Source: Methylophilaceae bacterium (GTDB lineage Bacteria; Pseudomonadota; Gammaproteobacteria; Burkholderiales; Methylophilaceae). From it: 64,000 nucleotides of DNA. Numbering within the stretch: the first letter of the stretch is position 1; each line of letters opens with the position of its first letter. Shown piece by piece: positions 56,585 to 64,000 of the stretch. A program made the translations under genes and the position numbers. The notes beneath the pieces were generated by a model. The model ran no database searches. It saw nothing but the letters and a program-made list of their open reading frames with translations, and was not told the DNA's origin. The stretch spans positions 1 through 64,000 of the forward strand of contig JAQWQF010000006.1 of the NCBI GenBank assembly GCA_029244935.1. Direction: 5' to 3'.

Positions 56585-58336
56585 TTATTTTGCCTTTGCT
56601 TTTGCTTTTGCTTTTGCTTTTGCTTTTGATATGTTAATTGGAATATAAAATTTAAGTATAGTTCCTTTACCTTTTTTTGTAATGAGTTCAAATTCTCCAC
56701 CTAGAGAATTAACTCTTTCCTGAATTCCAATTAATCCAAATTGTTTAGTTTTACTTAAAATATTTTTGTTAAATCCAACACCATTATCTGAAAATTCTAG
56801 AAATAAATTCTTATTTTTTTCCTCAATTAAGATATTTACTTTTGATGCATCTGCATGTTTTAGGCAATTATTCATAGCCTCCTGAATAATACGATAAACA
56901 TTAATATTTATAGCTTCACCTAAATTATCAAGATTAGCATTAGCATCTAAAGTAATATCCAACGTTTTATGCTGCTTCTTCCAAGTTACCACAAGATCTT
57001 TTAAAGTGTCTTTTAACCCCAGGTTATCCAGTGAGCCAGGCCTTAGTTTTCTAATAATATTATGCATCCCATCATAAATTTGATTGGCAGCAGCAGTCAC
57101 TGAGATCGAACTTTCTTGTATATCATCATCTTTGCCCTTCGATCGATTAGTAATATTTTGAGCAAAAATCTTTATAGCTGAAACATACTGCCCAAGCTCA
57201 TCATGCAATTCACGAGCAAGACTCCTTCTTTCATCTTCAATATGATCCTGAATAATTGTAGTTAGCTGTCTATTCTTTTCTAATTGTAATTGAGATTTTT
57301 TTGCAATTAATTTTTCAGAGATATCTCTTATGCTAACAATATCTCCAATAATTTTTTTACTTCTTGGATCAATAAGTGCAGATGCTGATATAGAAACATC
57401 TATTAATCTTCCGTTTTTTGCTAATCTTTGAGTTTCAAAATTTTTTATAATCTTATTTTTGTTAATAGCATTAAAATTTTCCTTAAGCTCATTAGATCTA
57501 TTTTTGGGAATAATTAACATTGCAGATTTACCAATAATATCTACCTTTTTATATCCAAACATTTTTTCAGCAGAGCTATTCCAGAATGATACATTAAGGT
57601 TACTATCATGGATAATAACTGCATCTGCTGTCTGCTCTGCAATTAAAGCCAACCTATTATTTTCTTTAATAAAACTCTCCAGAGAAACACCCATTTTATT
57701 AAAGTTATCTGCAATTAGTTTAAACTCAGGAACAGAAAATTTTGGTAGTCTTACTGAAAAGTTACCCTTACCCATTTTTTCAATCGCATTAAGCATTGGA
57801 GTTATAGGTCTGAGCCATTTTCCTATCATTAAATACAAAATAACATTAAGTGCAATAAAGAAAAGTAGAACAGTAAAAAGCAATTGACTTGTCTCAGCCC
57901 ATGCCTCCTTGATTGCTCCAGTAGGATTAGTTTGAACTACTAATCGTCCATAATTAATCAATCGAGATTTTGTCTCCATTGGTGGAGCTAGTAATTTTAC
58001 GAACCATTTTGGTGGGGTTTCATTCATTCTGTAAGTACTATCTGGAGTTCTATAAATTAGACGATTTTGAAGGTCGTACAGAGAAATTGTATTACTTCTG
58101 ACATGTCCTAACTCCATGAGAAATCTACCTACTACCTTATCAGTGTTTCCCCATTCAGGATTTTGAATGGAGCTTGTTATTACTGTATCTAATAATTGCA
58201 TAGAGACCCTATTCGCAGATTCTACTCCTTCTCTAATTTGTTGCTTTGTTGTCGACATTGCGACGACAAACAATGCAAATATAAAGGTAAGCATAATAAT
58301 AGTTAGTAGAAAGTTTAATCGTAATCTTAAGGTCAT
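56585..58336 (-). CDS. Membrane sensor histidine kinase (HisKA_3 type) with PAS domain
   Basis: 583 aa. Two transmembrane helices (about 9-28 and 150-170) flank a periplasmic sensor region. HAMP follows (KWLRPITPMLNAIEKMGKGN), then PAS (about 230-345, AEQTADAVIIHDSNLNVSFW). The HisKA_3 phosphorylation motif is RRSLARELHDELGQYVSAIK, then an ATPase domain with EAMNNCLKHA and FSDNGVGFN. The protein ends in a tail of six Ala-Lys repeats encoded by a GCTTTT tandem repeat. It is partnered with the LuxR-type regulator 4 bp downstream. The sensed signal is unknown. Confidence 0.93.
   Translation of the reverse strand: MTLRLRLNFLLTIIMLTFIFALFVVAMSTTKQQIREGVESANRVSMQLLDTVITSSIQNPEWGNTDKVVGRFLMELGHVRSNTISLYDLQNRLIYRTPDSTYRMNETPPKWFVKLLAPPMETKSRLINYGRLVVQTNPTGAIKEAWAETSQLLFTVLLFFIALNVILYLMIGKWLRPITPMLNAIEKMGKGNFSVRLPKFSVPEFKLIADNFNKMGVSLESFIKENNRLALIAEQTADAVIIHDSNLNVSFWNSSAEKMFGYKKVDIIGKSAMLIIPKNRSNELKENFNAINKNKIIKNFETQRLAKNGRLIDVSISASALIDPRSKKIIGDIVSIRDISEKLIAKKSQLQLEKNRQLTTIIQDHIEDERRSLARELHDELGQYVSAIKIFAQNITNRSKGKDDDIQESSISVTAAANQIYDGMHNIIRKLRPGSLDNLGLKDTLKDLVVTWKKQHKTLDITLDANANLDNLGEAININVYRIIQEAMNNCLKHADASKVNILIEEKNKNLFLEFSDNGVGFNKNILSKTKQFGLIGIQERVNSLGGEFELITKKGKGTILKFYIPINISKAKAKAKAKAKAK
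56592..56627. repeat. GCTTTT hexanucleotide tandem repeat at the kinase 3' end
   Basis: Five perfect GCTTTT units (56598-56627) plus one imperfect unit (GCCTTT, 56592-56597) encode the (Ala-Lys)6 tail of the histidine kinase. Units of six bases keep the frame if copy number changes. The imperfect unit supplies the only AAGG-like ribosome site before the response regulator ATG. Confidence 0.9.
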
Positions 58337-58459
58337 AATACTAATAATATCTTTTAAAATGATTATTTTAAATTTATTTAAAGACTTGTATCATATGAAC
58401 CTAAAAAATGACATGCGTGTAATCATTAAAATTTATTTTTTTGTATATTTTAAAAAAAG

Positions 58460-58492
58460 TACTCTTATATAAGAGTATAGTAAAAGTATAAA
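58460..58492 (+). promoter_or_regulatory. acs control region with 18-bp palindromic operator
   Basis: TACTCTTATATAAGAGTA (58460-58477) is a perfect palindrome that contains the same TCTTATATAAGA core as the two sites at gntR/prp. A plausible -10, TATAAA, follows at 58487-58492, which would place the operator over the -35 region; TATAGT at 58476-58481 is an alternative. The remainder of 58337-58459 is A/T-rich and probably contains the kinase promoter, which I could not define. Confidence 0.7.
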
Positions 58493-58521
58493 TAAAAAAA
58501 TTAAACTTGTTGGGGCAAAAA

Positions 58522-60495
58522 ATGGCTATAGAATCTATCCATCATGAGGAACGAATTTTCTCTCCGAGTAAGAAAATTCAAGAAAAATCAACTATTTCTG
58601 GAATGAATAACTACAAAGAGCTATGTAATAAAGCGGCAACTGATTACGAAGGTTTCTGGTCTGATTTAGCAAAAGAATTATTAATATGGGACAAGCCATT
58701 TACTAAAACATTGAATGAGGAAAATGCACCATTTTATAAATGGTTTGATGATGGTGAGCTTAACGCATCTTATAACTGTCTTGATCGCCACCTAAAAACT
58801 AAATCCAATAAAGTTGCTATTATATCAGAGGGCGATGATGGATTAATCACCAAAATAACCTATAAGGCTCTATATGAAAAAGTTTGTCAGTTCGCCAATG
58901 GTCTAAAAACACTTGGTCTGAAATCTGGTGACACTGTTGTTATATATTTACCTATGACAATAGAAGCTGTAGTTGCTATGCAAGCTTGCGCAAGAATCGG
59001 GTTAATACATTCGGTAATATTTGGTGGGTTCTCTGCAAAAAGCATTCAAGAACGAGTTGCAGATGTAAAAGCAAAGTTAATTATTACATCAGATTTACAG
59101 TTTCGAGGAGGAAAATCTATCCCTCTTAAACCTGCCATTGATGAAGCTATTAATATGGGTGGATGTGAATCAGTTAAAAAGGTTATTGTCTGGAACCGAA
59201 ATACCAAAAAACCCGAACAAAAAAGTTATGAAATTGATTGGCATGATCTAATCAATGGTATGGATTTATATTGCGAGCCTGTTTCGGTTAATTCAGAGCA
59301 CCCACTATTTATTCTTTATACATCCGGCTCTACAGGAAAGCCAAAAGGTGTTCAACATTCTACAGCGGGCTACTTACTTCATGCAATGAACACTTGTCGT
59401 TGGACATTTGACCTTCATGATAATGATATTTATTGGTGCACAGCAGATGTAGGTTGGATAACAGGACATACCTACGTAGCCTATGGTCCAACTGCTATGG
59501 GCGCAACACAAGTAATTTTTGAAGGTATCCCAACCTTTCCAGATGCAAGTCGTTTCTGGAAAATTATCGAGCATCATAAAGTTAGTATTTTTTATACTGC
59601 GCCTACTGCAATTAGGGCATTAATAAAAGCTTCAGAGATAAATCCAGATACTCATCCAAATAAATCTAACTTAAGTTCTTTGAGAATTTTAGCAACTGTG
59701 GGTGAACCAATTAACCCTGAGGCATGGATGTGGTACTACCGAGAAGTTGGTAATAATAAATGTCCAATTACAGATACTTTTTGGCAGACAGAAACTGGAG
59801 GGCATGTAATAACACCAATGCCAGGCGCAACCCCTTTAGTTCCAGGGTCATGCACACTTCCGTTTCCAGGCATAGAGATTGATGTTGTTGACGAGGCTGG
59901 AGGGAACTTAGATTGGGGCAATGGTGGCCTCCTAGTAATTAAAAAGCCATGGCCATCTATGATTAGAAATATTTGGGGTGACCCAGAACGATTCAAAAAG
60001 AGCTATTTTCCAACGGAGCTGGGTGGGAAATTATATCTAGCAGGTGATGGTGCCATAAGAGATAAGAAAACAGGTTACTTCACCATCATGGGAAGAATTG
60101 ATGACGTCCTAAATGTTTCTGGTCATAGACTAGGAACCATGGAGATTGAATCTGCCCTTGTTGCAAACCCTTTAGTAGCAGAAGCTGCAGTTGTTGGCAG
60201 ACCTCATGATGTAAAAGGTGAATCAATAATTGCTTTTGTTGTCCTCAAAGGAAATAGGCCAAAAAAAGAAGATGTAAAAGAAATTAATAACAAGCTAAGA
60301 GACTGGGTATCAAAAGAAATAGGCCCTATCGCAAAACCAGAAGAAATTCGCTTTGGGGACAATCTTCCCAAGACAAGGTCAGGAAAAATTATGCGAAGGC
60401 TTCTCAGATCAGTTGCCAAAGGAGAGAAAATCACTTCAGATATTACAACGCTTGAGAATCCAGCAATATTAGACCAGCTTGGAGAAACACTATAG
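58522..60495 (+). CDS. acs: Acetyl-CoA synthetase
   Basis: Activates acetate to acetyl-CoA via acetyl-AMP. 657 aa. Motifs are [39 protein letters not shown] (with the acetate-pocket Trp), [10 protein letters not shown] and the C-terminal [12 protein letters not shown] with the lysine subject to acetylation control in this family. The ATG at 58522 has GGGG six bases ahead and is preferred over two upstream TTG codons. An operator shared with the prp/sdh locus stands in its promoter. Propionyl-CoA formation as a side activity is possible but PrpE motifs are not favoured. Confidence 0.95.
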   Translation: MAIESIHHEERIFSPSKKIQEKSTISGMNNYKELCNKAATDYEGFWSDLAKELLIWDKPFTKTLNEENAPFYKWFDDGELNASYNCLDRHLKTKSNKVAIISEGDDGLITKITYKALYEKVCQFANGLKTLGLKSGDTVVIYLPMTIEAVVAMQACARIGLIHSVIFGGFSAKSIQERVADVKAKLIITSDLQFRGGKSIPLKPAIDEAINMGGCESVKKVIVWNRNTKKPEQKSYEIDWHDLINGMDLYCEPVSVNSEHPLFILYTSGSTGKPKGVQHSTAGYLLHAMNTCRWTFDLHDNDIYWCTADVGWITGHTYVAYGPTAMGATQVIFEGIPTFPDASRFWKIIEHHKVSIFYTAPTAIRALIKASEINPDTHPNKSNLSSLRILATVGEPINPEAWMWYYREVGNNKCPITDTFWQTETGGHVITPMPGATPLVPGSCTLPFPGIEIDVVDEAGGNLDWGNGGLLVIKKPWPSMIRNIWGDPERFKKSYFPTELGGKLYLAGDGAIRDKKTGYFTIMGRIDDVLNVSGHRLGTMEIESALVANPLVAEAAVVGRPHDVKGESIIAFVVLKGNRPKKEDVKEINNKLRDWVSKEIGPIAKPEEIRFGDNLPKTRSGKIMRRLLRSVAKGEKITSDITTLENPAILDQLGETL

Positions 60496-60525
60496 AATAA
60501 GTGCTTGCAAAATTTAAAATTTTTA

Positions 60526-63500
60526 ATGAATCAACCACTTAAATTTTTATTAAAAAAAATACTACTTCCTCTTGGAATTGGTTTTTTAACTCTTGTCTTT
60601 TTAGGCTTTATATCGTTCTATTTATTAATCGACGACAACCTGGACAGTATAAAAACAAAAATTTTTCAACAGGTACAAGATAAGATTGGGCATGAATTCA
60701 CAGTCGAATCTCTAGAGGCAGATTGGAAGATCATTAACCCAAGCCTCACTTTGTATAACGTCTCAATTTATAATCAAGATAAATCACAATCATTAAGCAT
60801 AAAAAAAATACAAGCAGATATTTCCTGGCTTAGTTTAATCAAGTTATCACCAATCTTTGACGAAATAGCAATATATCAACCAGAGTTAGATATCAAAAAA
60901 GAGATAAATGGAGACCTCTTTGTTAACGGAATATCAGTCAACCAGGAAAGAGATAGTGGCTTTTCGAACTGGTTAATAAATCAAGATGATATTGTAATTT
61001 ATGGTGCAACTATTTCATGGCTTGATATGACCAAAACAAGTGAAATACTGAAATTAAGTAACCTAGACCTTCATTACGGATCTTCAAAAATTTTTTCATA
61101 TAAAGATCGAAGAACTTTTAGGGCTTCAACCAACACCTCTCATGGAACGGCAAACAAATTAATATTAAATGGCTATATTGATATTTCTACTATTGCTGAC
61201 ATTAAAACCTCTAACGGCCAAATTAATTTAGATTTTTTAGAACTAGATATTGGAGCGGTTAAATTATGGACAAAATATTTATCCGAGATTAAATCAGGTA
61301 AGGCTGACGGACTAATCAATCTCTATATTAATAACGGAACAATTAATGCAATTACCGGCAAGATTAATACAGATAACCTTAAGTGGTTAACCAATCAAAA
61401 TAAAATGGTAATTATTGACAAACTTTCAGGATTAATTGGCTGGAAAAAAAATGAAGAGTATTCCTCAGTAAAATTATCCGAATTTAATATTAACATCCAA
61501 AACAGTCTTTCATTTAAGGACGCAAAAATTGAATTAGAGGTTACTAATGAAAACTATATTAGGTTTGCTTCTCTTAATATTAATAGAATAAACCTAGAAG
61601 CAATCAATAGCTTTATTCTTAAGCTCCCAGATAGTTTCACTGGTTTCTATACTAAATACTCTGCAATATCTCCATCTGGATTTCTTACTGGGCTCAAGCT
61701 AGACTGGGTAAAAAATCAAACCTTTAATTTAGATGCCAATGTTTTAGGTGTAAGCCTTATGCCTTTTGAAGGTTTTCCTGGGGTAACAAATATTACTGGT
61801 GAAGTTAAAATTAACAACCAGAACGGCTATATAAAGTCTGTCTCAAATAATATTGCAATAAAAAATGAAAATATATTTAGAGAGCCATTAAGATTTGACC
61901 AATTTTCAGGAATTATTTCTTGGGATAACAATATCTATAATTTTAAAGATGTAAATATTATAAATAATGATCTTCAGGCAGAAATTAATGGTGAGTATTC
62001 TCACAGATCAAATGAAGAGAGCGCTATCAACATGGAAATTAATATAGCAAACATTTTAATACCAGAATTAAAAAAGTATTACCCTAAACAATTAGGCGAT
62101 AAAGCCCTTAATTGGCTCGACACTTCCCTTCTTAAAGGTATAGCAAAAAAAACTGCTATTAAATTTGATGGTAAATTAGCAGACTTTCCTTTTACAGACG
62201 GAAATAACAAGCCTGATAGAAGTAAGGGTTTATTTACCATAAGCTCTAGCGTTAAGGATAGCTTTGTTGAATATGGATCAGGATGGCCTGAAATTGAGGC
62301 ATTTGATTTTAATATTGAAGTCAATAGTAATTACGTCAAATTTATTGGCCTAAATGGACATATACAAAATAACAGAATAAAAAATATTGAGGCAGTAATT
62401 GACAGTTTTAACGTCAAAAGTCCATTGATAAGTGTTAATACCATATTAGATGCTCCAGCTAACAAACTCATTAATGCGATCAATAATAGCCCCATAAAAG
62501 ATTCAATGAAGGGAGTAACAAAAAATATGATAGGCCAAGGGCCAGGAGAACTAAATATATCTTTAGTAATACCTATGGATGATGTAGATAATATTAAATT
62601 TACTGGAGCATATGATTTTCAGGGAAGTAAAATTGAGAACCAAAAAATTGGAATACCAAAAATTGAAAATATTTATGGAATATTAGAATTTGATAACAAT
62701 AATATAAGCATCAAAAAAGCAAATGCAACCCTATACAATTCTCCACTTACTATTGAGTTGGCGACAAATAAGGGTGTAAATCAATTTAGAGTTAATGGGG
62801 TATTTAATAATGAATTTGTTGGAGAAATGTTTACCTCGCAATTTTCAAATAAAATTAATGGGGAGACTCCATGGATTGCGGAAATTAATTTATTTAAGGA
62901 TAAAACAGATATTAATATAAAATCCAACATGGCAGGTTTATCAATCAACTCTCTTGGAATACTAGATAAAAATTCAGATGATTTAAGAAGTTTTAATTTT
63001 TCGAAAAAATCTTCCGCTGGGAGCTATGAAAATATAAAATTTAAATACGGGGAATCAGTAACAGCAGAAATTACCCAAGAAAAAGATGGTGATGGAACAT
63101 TAATTAACAAAGTAGGATTAATATCAGTTAACTCTCCAAATAATGTAATGCCTAAGTCTGGAGTGAGACTAATAGCAAACCTTGACTATATTAATGTAGA
63201 AGATTATTTAAGTATTATTGATAATGATGGCGAGTCGTTCCTCACAGAGGCAAGTCTTTTAATTAAAGAGCTTAATATTATGAATTATAAGATTCATAAT
63301 GCATCTATAAAATATATGCCATCAACAAAATCAATAAAATATATGCCACAAAATGAAAATACAGTTATTAAAATTGAATCTAATGAAGTATCCGGCAACC
63401 TAAGTTGGAATAGCAATAAGAATTATTTAGTAGCCGAATTAGGAAAAGTACATCTTATAACTGAAAACGAGGAAAGTTATTATAGAGAACCCTTGAAGAA

Positions 63501-64000
63501 TCCTCCAAAGCTTGATGTAAAAATTAATTCGCTTAAGGTAGATAGTGAAGATTATGGGTATGTAGAATTTAGAGGAAATAAAGCTGATTCTGTTTGGAAT
63601 ATTGATCATTTTACTATTGAAAAAGGTGGGTCACCAATATCAGGAAATGGTTATTGGGCAAGTGATTCCCAGAACCCGACAACTAACATAAATTTTGATT
63701 GGAAAATGGGAAGTGTTGAGCATACTATGGAGAAACTTGGCTATCACAACCTAATAAAAAATGGTAAAAATGCAAGCATTACAGGCATACTAAATTGGGA
63801 AGGTAGTCCATTTAATTTTGACAGCAAGAATCTTTCTGGAAATTTTCTCTTACAAATCAATGATGGAACAATACTTGAATCTGAACCTGGTGTTGCAAGA
63901 TTGTTTGGCTTATTAACCTTGCAGAACTTACCAAGACGTCTAAGTTTAGATTTTAGTGATATTTTTAGGAAAGGATTTGTATTTGATTCAATTAGCGCAA
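60526..64000 (+). CDS. yhdP: YhdP-family AsmA-like large envelope protein, 3' end beyond window
   Basis: An uninterrupted frame runs from ATG at 60526 to the window edge (1,158 codons seen). An N-terminal signal anchor (FLLKKILLPLGIGFLTLVFL) is followed by the start of a long beta-rich AsmA/VPS13-like groove, FTVESLEADWKIINPSLTLYN (given as FTVESLEADWKI and NPSLTLYN). Near the edge GTILESEPGVARLFGLLTL and RRLSLDFSDIFRKGFVFDS are the strongly conserved YhdP C-terminal signature. YhdP proteins bridge inner and outer membranes and help move phospholipids. It begins 30 bp after acs. Probably about 100 residues are missing. Confidence 0.9.
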   Translation, partial: MNQPLKFLLKKILLPLGIGFLTLVFLGFISFYLLIDDNLDSIKTKIFQQVQDKIGHEFTVESLEADWKIINPSLTLYNVSIYNQDKSQSLSIKKIQADISWLSLIKLSPIFDEIAIYQPELDIKKEINGDLFVNGISVNQERDSGFSNWLINQDDIVIYGATISWLDMTKTSEILKLSNLDLHYGSSKIFSYKDRRTFRASTNTSHGTANKLILNGYIDISTIADIKTSNGQINLDFLELDIGAVKLWTKYLSEIKSGKADGLINLYINNGTINAITGKINTDNLKWLTNQNKMVIIDKLSGLIGWKKNEEYSSVKLSEFNINIQNSLSFKDAKIELEVTNENYIRFASLNINRINLEAINSFILKLPDSFTGFYTKYSAISPSGFLTGLKLDWVKNQTFNLDANVLGVSLMPFEGFPGVTNITGEVKINNQNGYIKSVSNNIAIKNENIFREPLRFDQFSGIISWDNNIYNFKDVNIINNDLQAEINGEYSHRSNEESAINMEINIANILIPELKKYYPKQLGDKALNWLDTSLLKGIAKKTAIKFDGKLADFPFTDGNNKPDRSKGLFTISSSVKDSFVEYGSGWPEIEAFDFNIEVNSNYVKFIGLNGHIQNNRIKNIEAVIDSFNVKSPLISVNTILDAPANKLINAINNSPIKDSMKGVTKNMIGQGPGELNISLVIPMDDVDNIKFTGAYDFQGSKIENQKIGIPKIENIYGILEFDNNNISIKKANATLYNSPLTIELATNKGVNQFRVNGVFNNEFVGEMFTSQFSNKINGETPWIAEINLFKDKTDINIKSNMAGLSINSLGILDKNSDDLRSFNFSKKSSAGSYENIKFKYGESVTAEITQEKDGDGTLINKVGLISVNSPNNVMPKSGVRLIANLDYINVEDYLSIIDNDGESFLTEASLLIKELNIMNYKIHNASIKYMPSTKSIKYMPQNENTVIKIESNEVSGNLSWNSNKNYLVAELGKVHLITENEESYYREPLKNPPKLDVKINSLKVDSEDYGYVEFRGNKADSVWNIDHFTIEKGGSPISGNGYWASDSQNPTTNINFDWKMGSVEHTMEKLGYHNLIKNGKNASITGILNWEGSPFNFDSKNLSGNFLLQINDGTILESEPGVARLFGLLTLQNLPRRLSLDFSDIFRKGFVFDSISA

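Noticed and set aside
56581..56700. N-terminal extension of the response regulator reading through QKQKQKQ
   Set aside because: It is the kinase tail repeat read in another frame. The ATG at 56580 gives the canonical receiver-domain start.
60496..60525. Gap between acs and yhdP as an operon boundary with terminator
   Set aside because: Only 30 bp, no hairpin seen; co-transcription is as likely.
62079..62324. Reverse-strand ORF inside yhdP
   Set aside because: The forward frame is open across the entire region and carries YhdP signatures.

Overview
The window is a gene-dense, visibly AT-rich piece of a streamlined proteobacterial chromosome. Gene content and order (rpsB divergent from map-glnD; gyrA-serC-pheA-hisC-aroF; argDFG; leuCDB-asd-fimV-truA-trpFBA-accD-folC-cvpA-purF-metZ; pqqBCDE; sdhE; class I fumarase) fit a marine or freshwater Methylophilaceae-like betaproteobacterium of the OM43 kind. 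A small-genome gammaproteobacterium is not excluded. No rRNA, tRNA, insertion sequence, prophage or CRISPR array was seen. No gene-free stretch exceeds about 245 bp.

Layout. 1-3831: start of rpsB with a structured leader (- strand), then map, glnD and a small DUF2805-type gene (+). 3832-13510 (-): a translationally coupled operon reading gntR, malic enzyme, sdhC, sdhD, sdhA, sdhB, sdhE, a CitE-like lyase, an acyl-CoA ligase and class I fumarase. 13757-20181 (+): the divergent operon citE-like, maoC-like hydratase, second citE-like, prpB, prpC, prpD (2-methylcitrate cycle). 20185-23276 (-): DUF2946 protein, TonB-dependent receptor (probably metal, perhaps copper) and two very small proteins, one too short for most ORF callers. 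23336-27673 (-): pqqBCDE and a Bcr/CflA exporter. 27773-34614 (-): gyrA-serC-pheA-hisC-aroF. 34702-36028 (-): metZ behind a SAM-II-type riboswitch with a terminator. 36040-54338 (-): 19 tightly packed genes for Arg, Leu, Asp-semialdehyde, Trp, fatty acid, folate and purine synthesis. 54391-64000: PuuD-like membrane protein (-), EamA transporter (+), a LuxR-type response regulator with its histidine kinase (-), acs (+) and a yhdP that runs off the window.

How it works together. Propionyl-CoA plus oxaloacetate would pass through PrpC, PrpD, an aconitase not in the window, and PrpB to pyruvate and succinate. The linked SdhCDAB, fumarase and malic enzyme would return succinate to pyruvate. A mesaconyl/itaconyl-CoA hydratase-like protein, three CitE-like lyases and a CoA ligase suggest that a branched C5 dicarboxylate or its CoA ester feeds this cycle. 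The palindrome TCTTATATAAGA occurs at both divergent promoters of this locus and again, as an 18-bp perfect palindrome, in front of acs 45 kb away. This suggests one GntR-family regulon for acetate/propionate/C5-acid metabolism.

The best regulatory find is the metZ leader: promoter, SAM-II-like aptamer and terminator in that order, where a segment overlapping the aptamer pseudoknot strand is the exact complement of the terminator loop.
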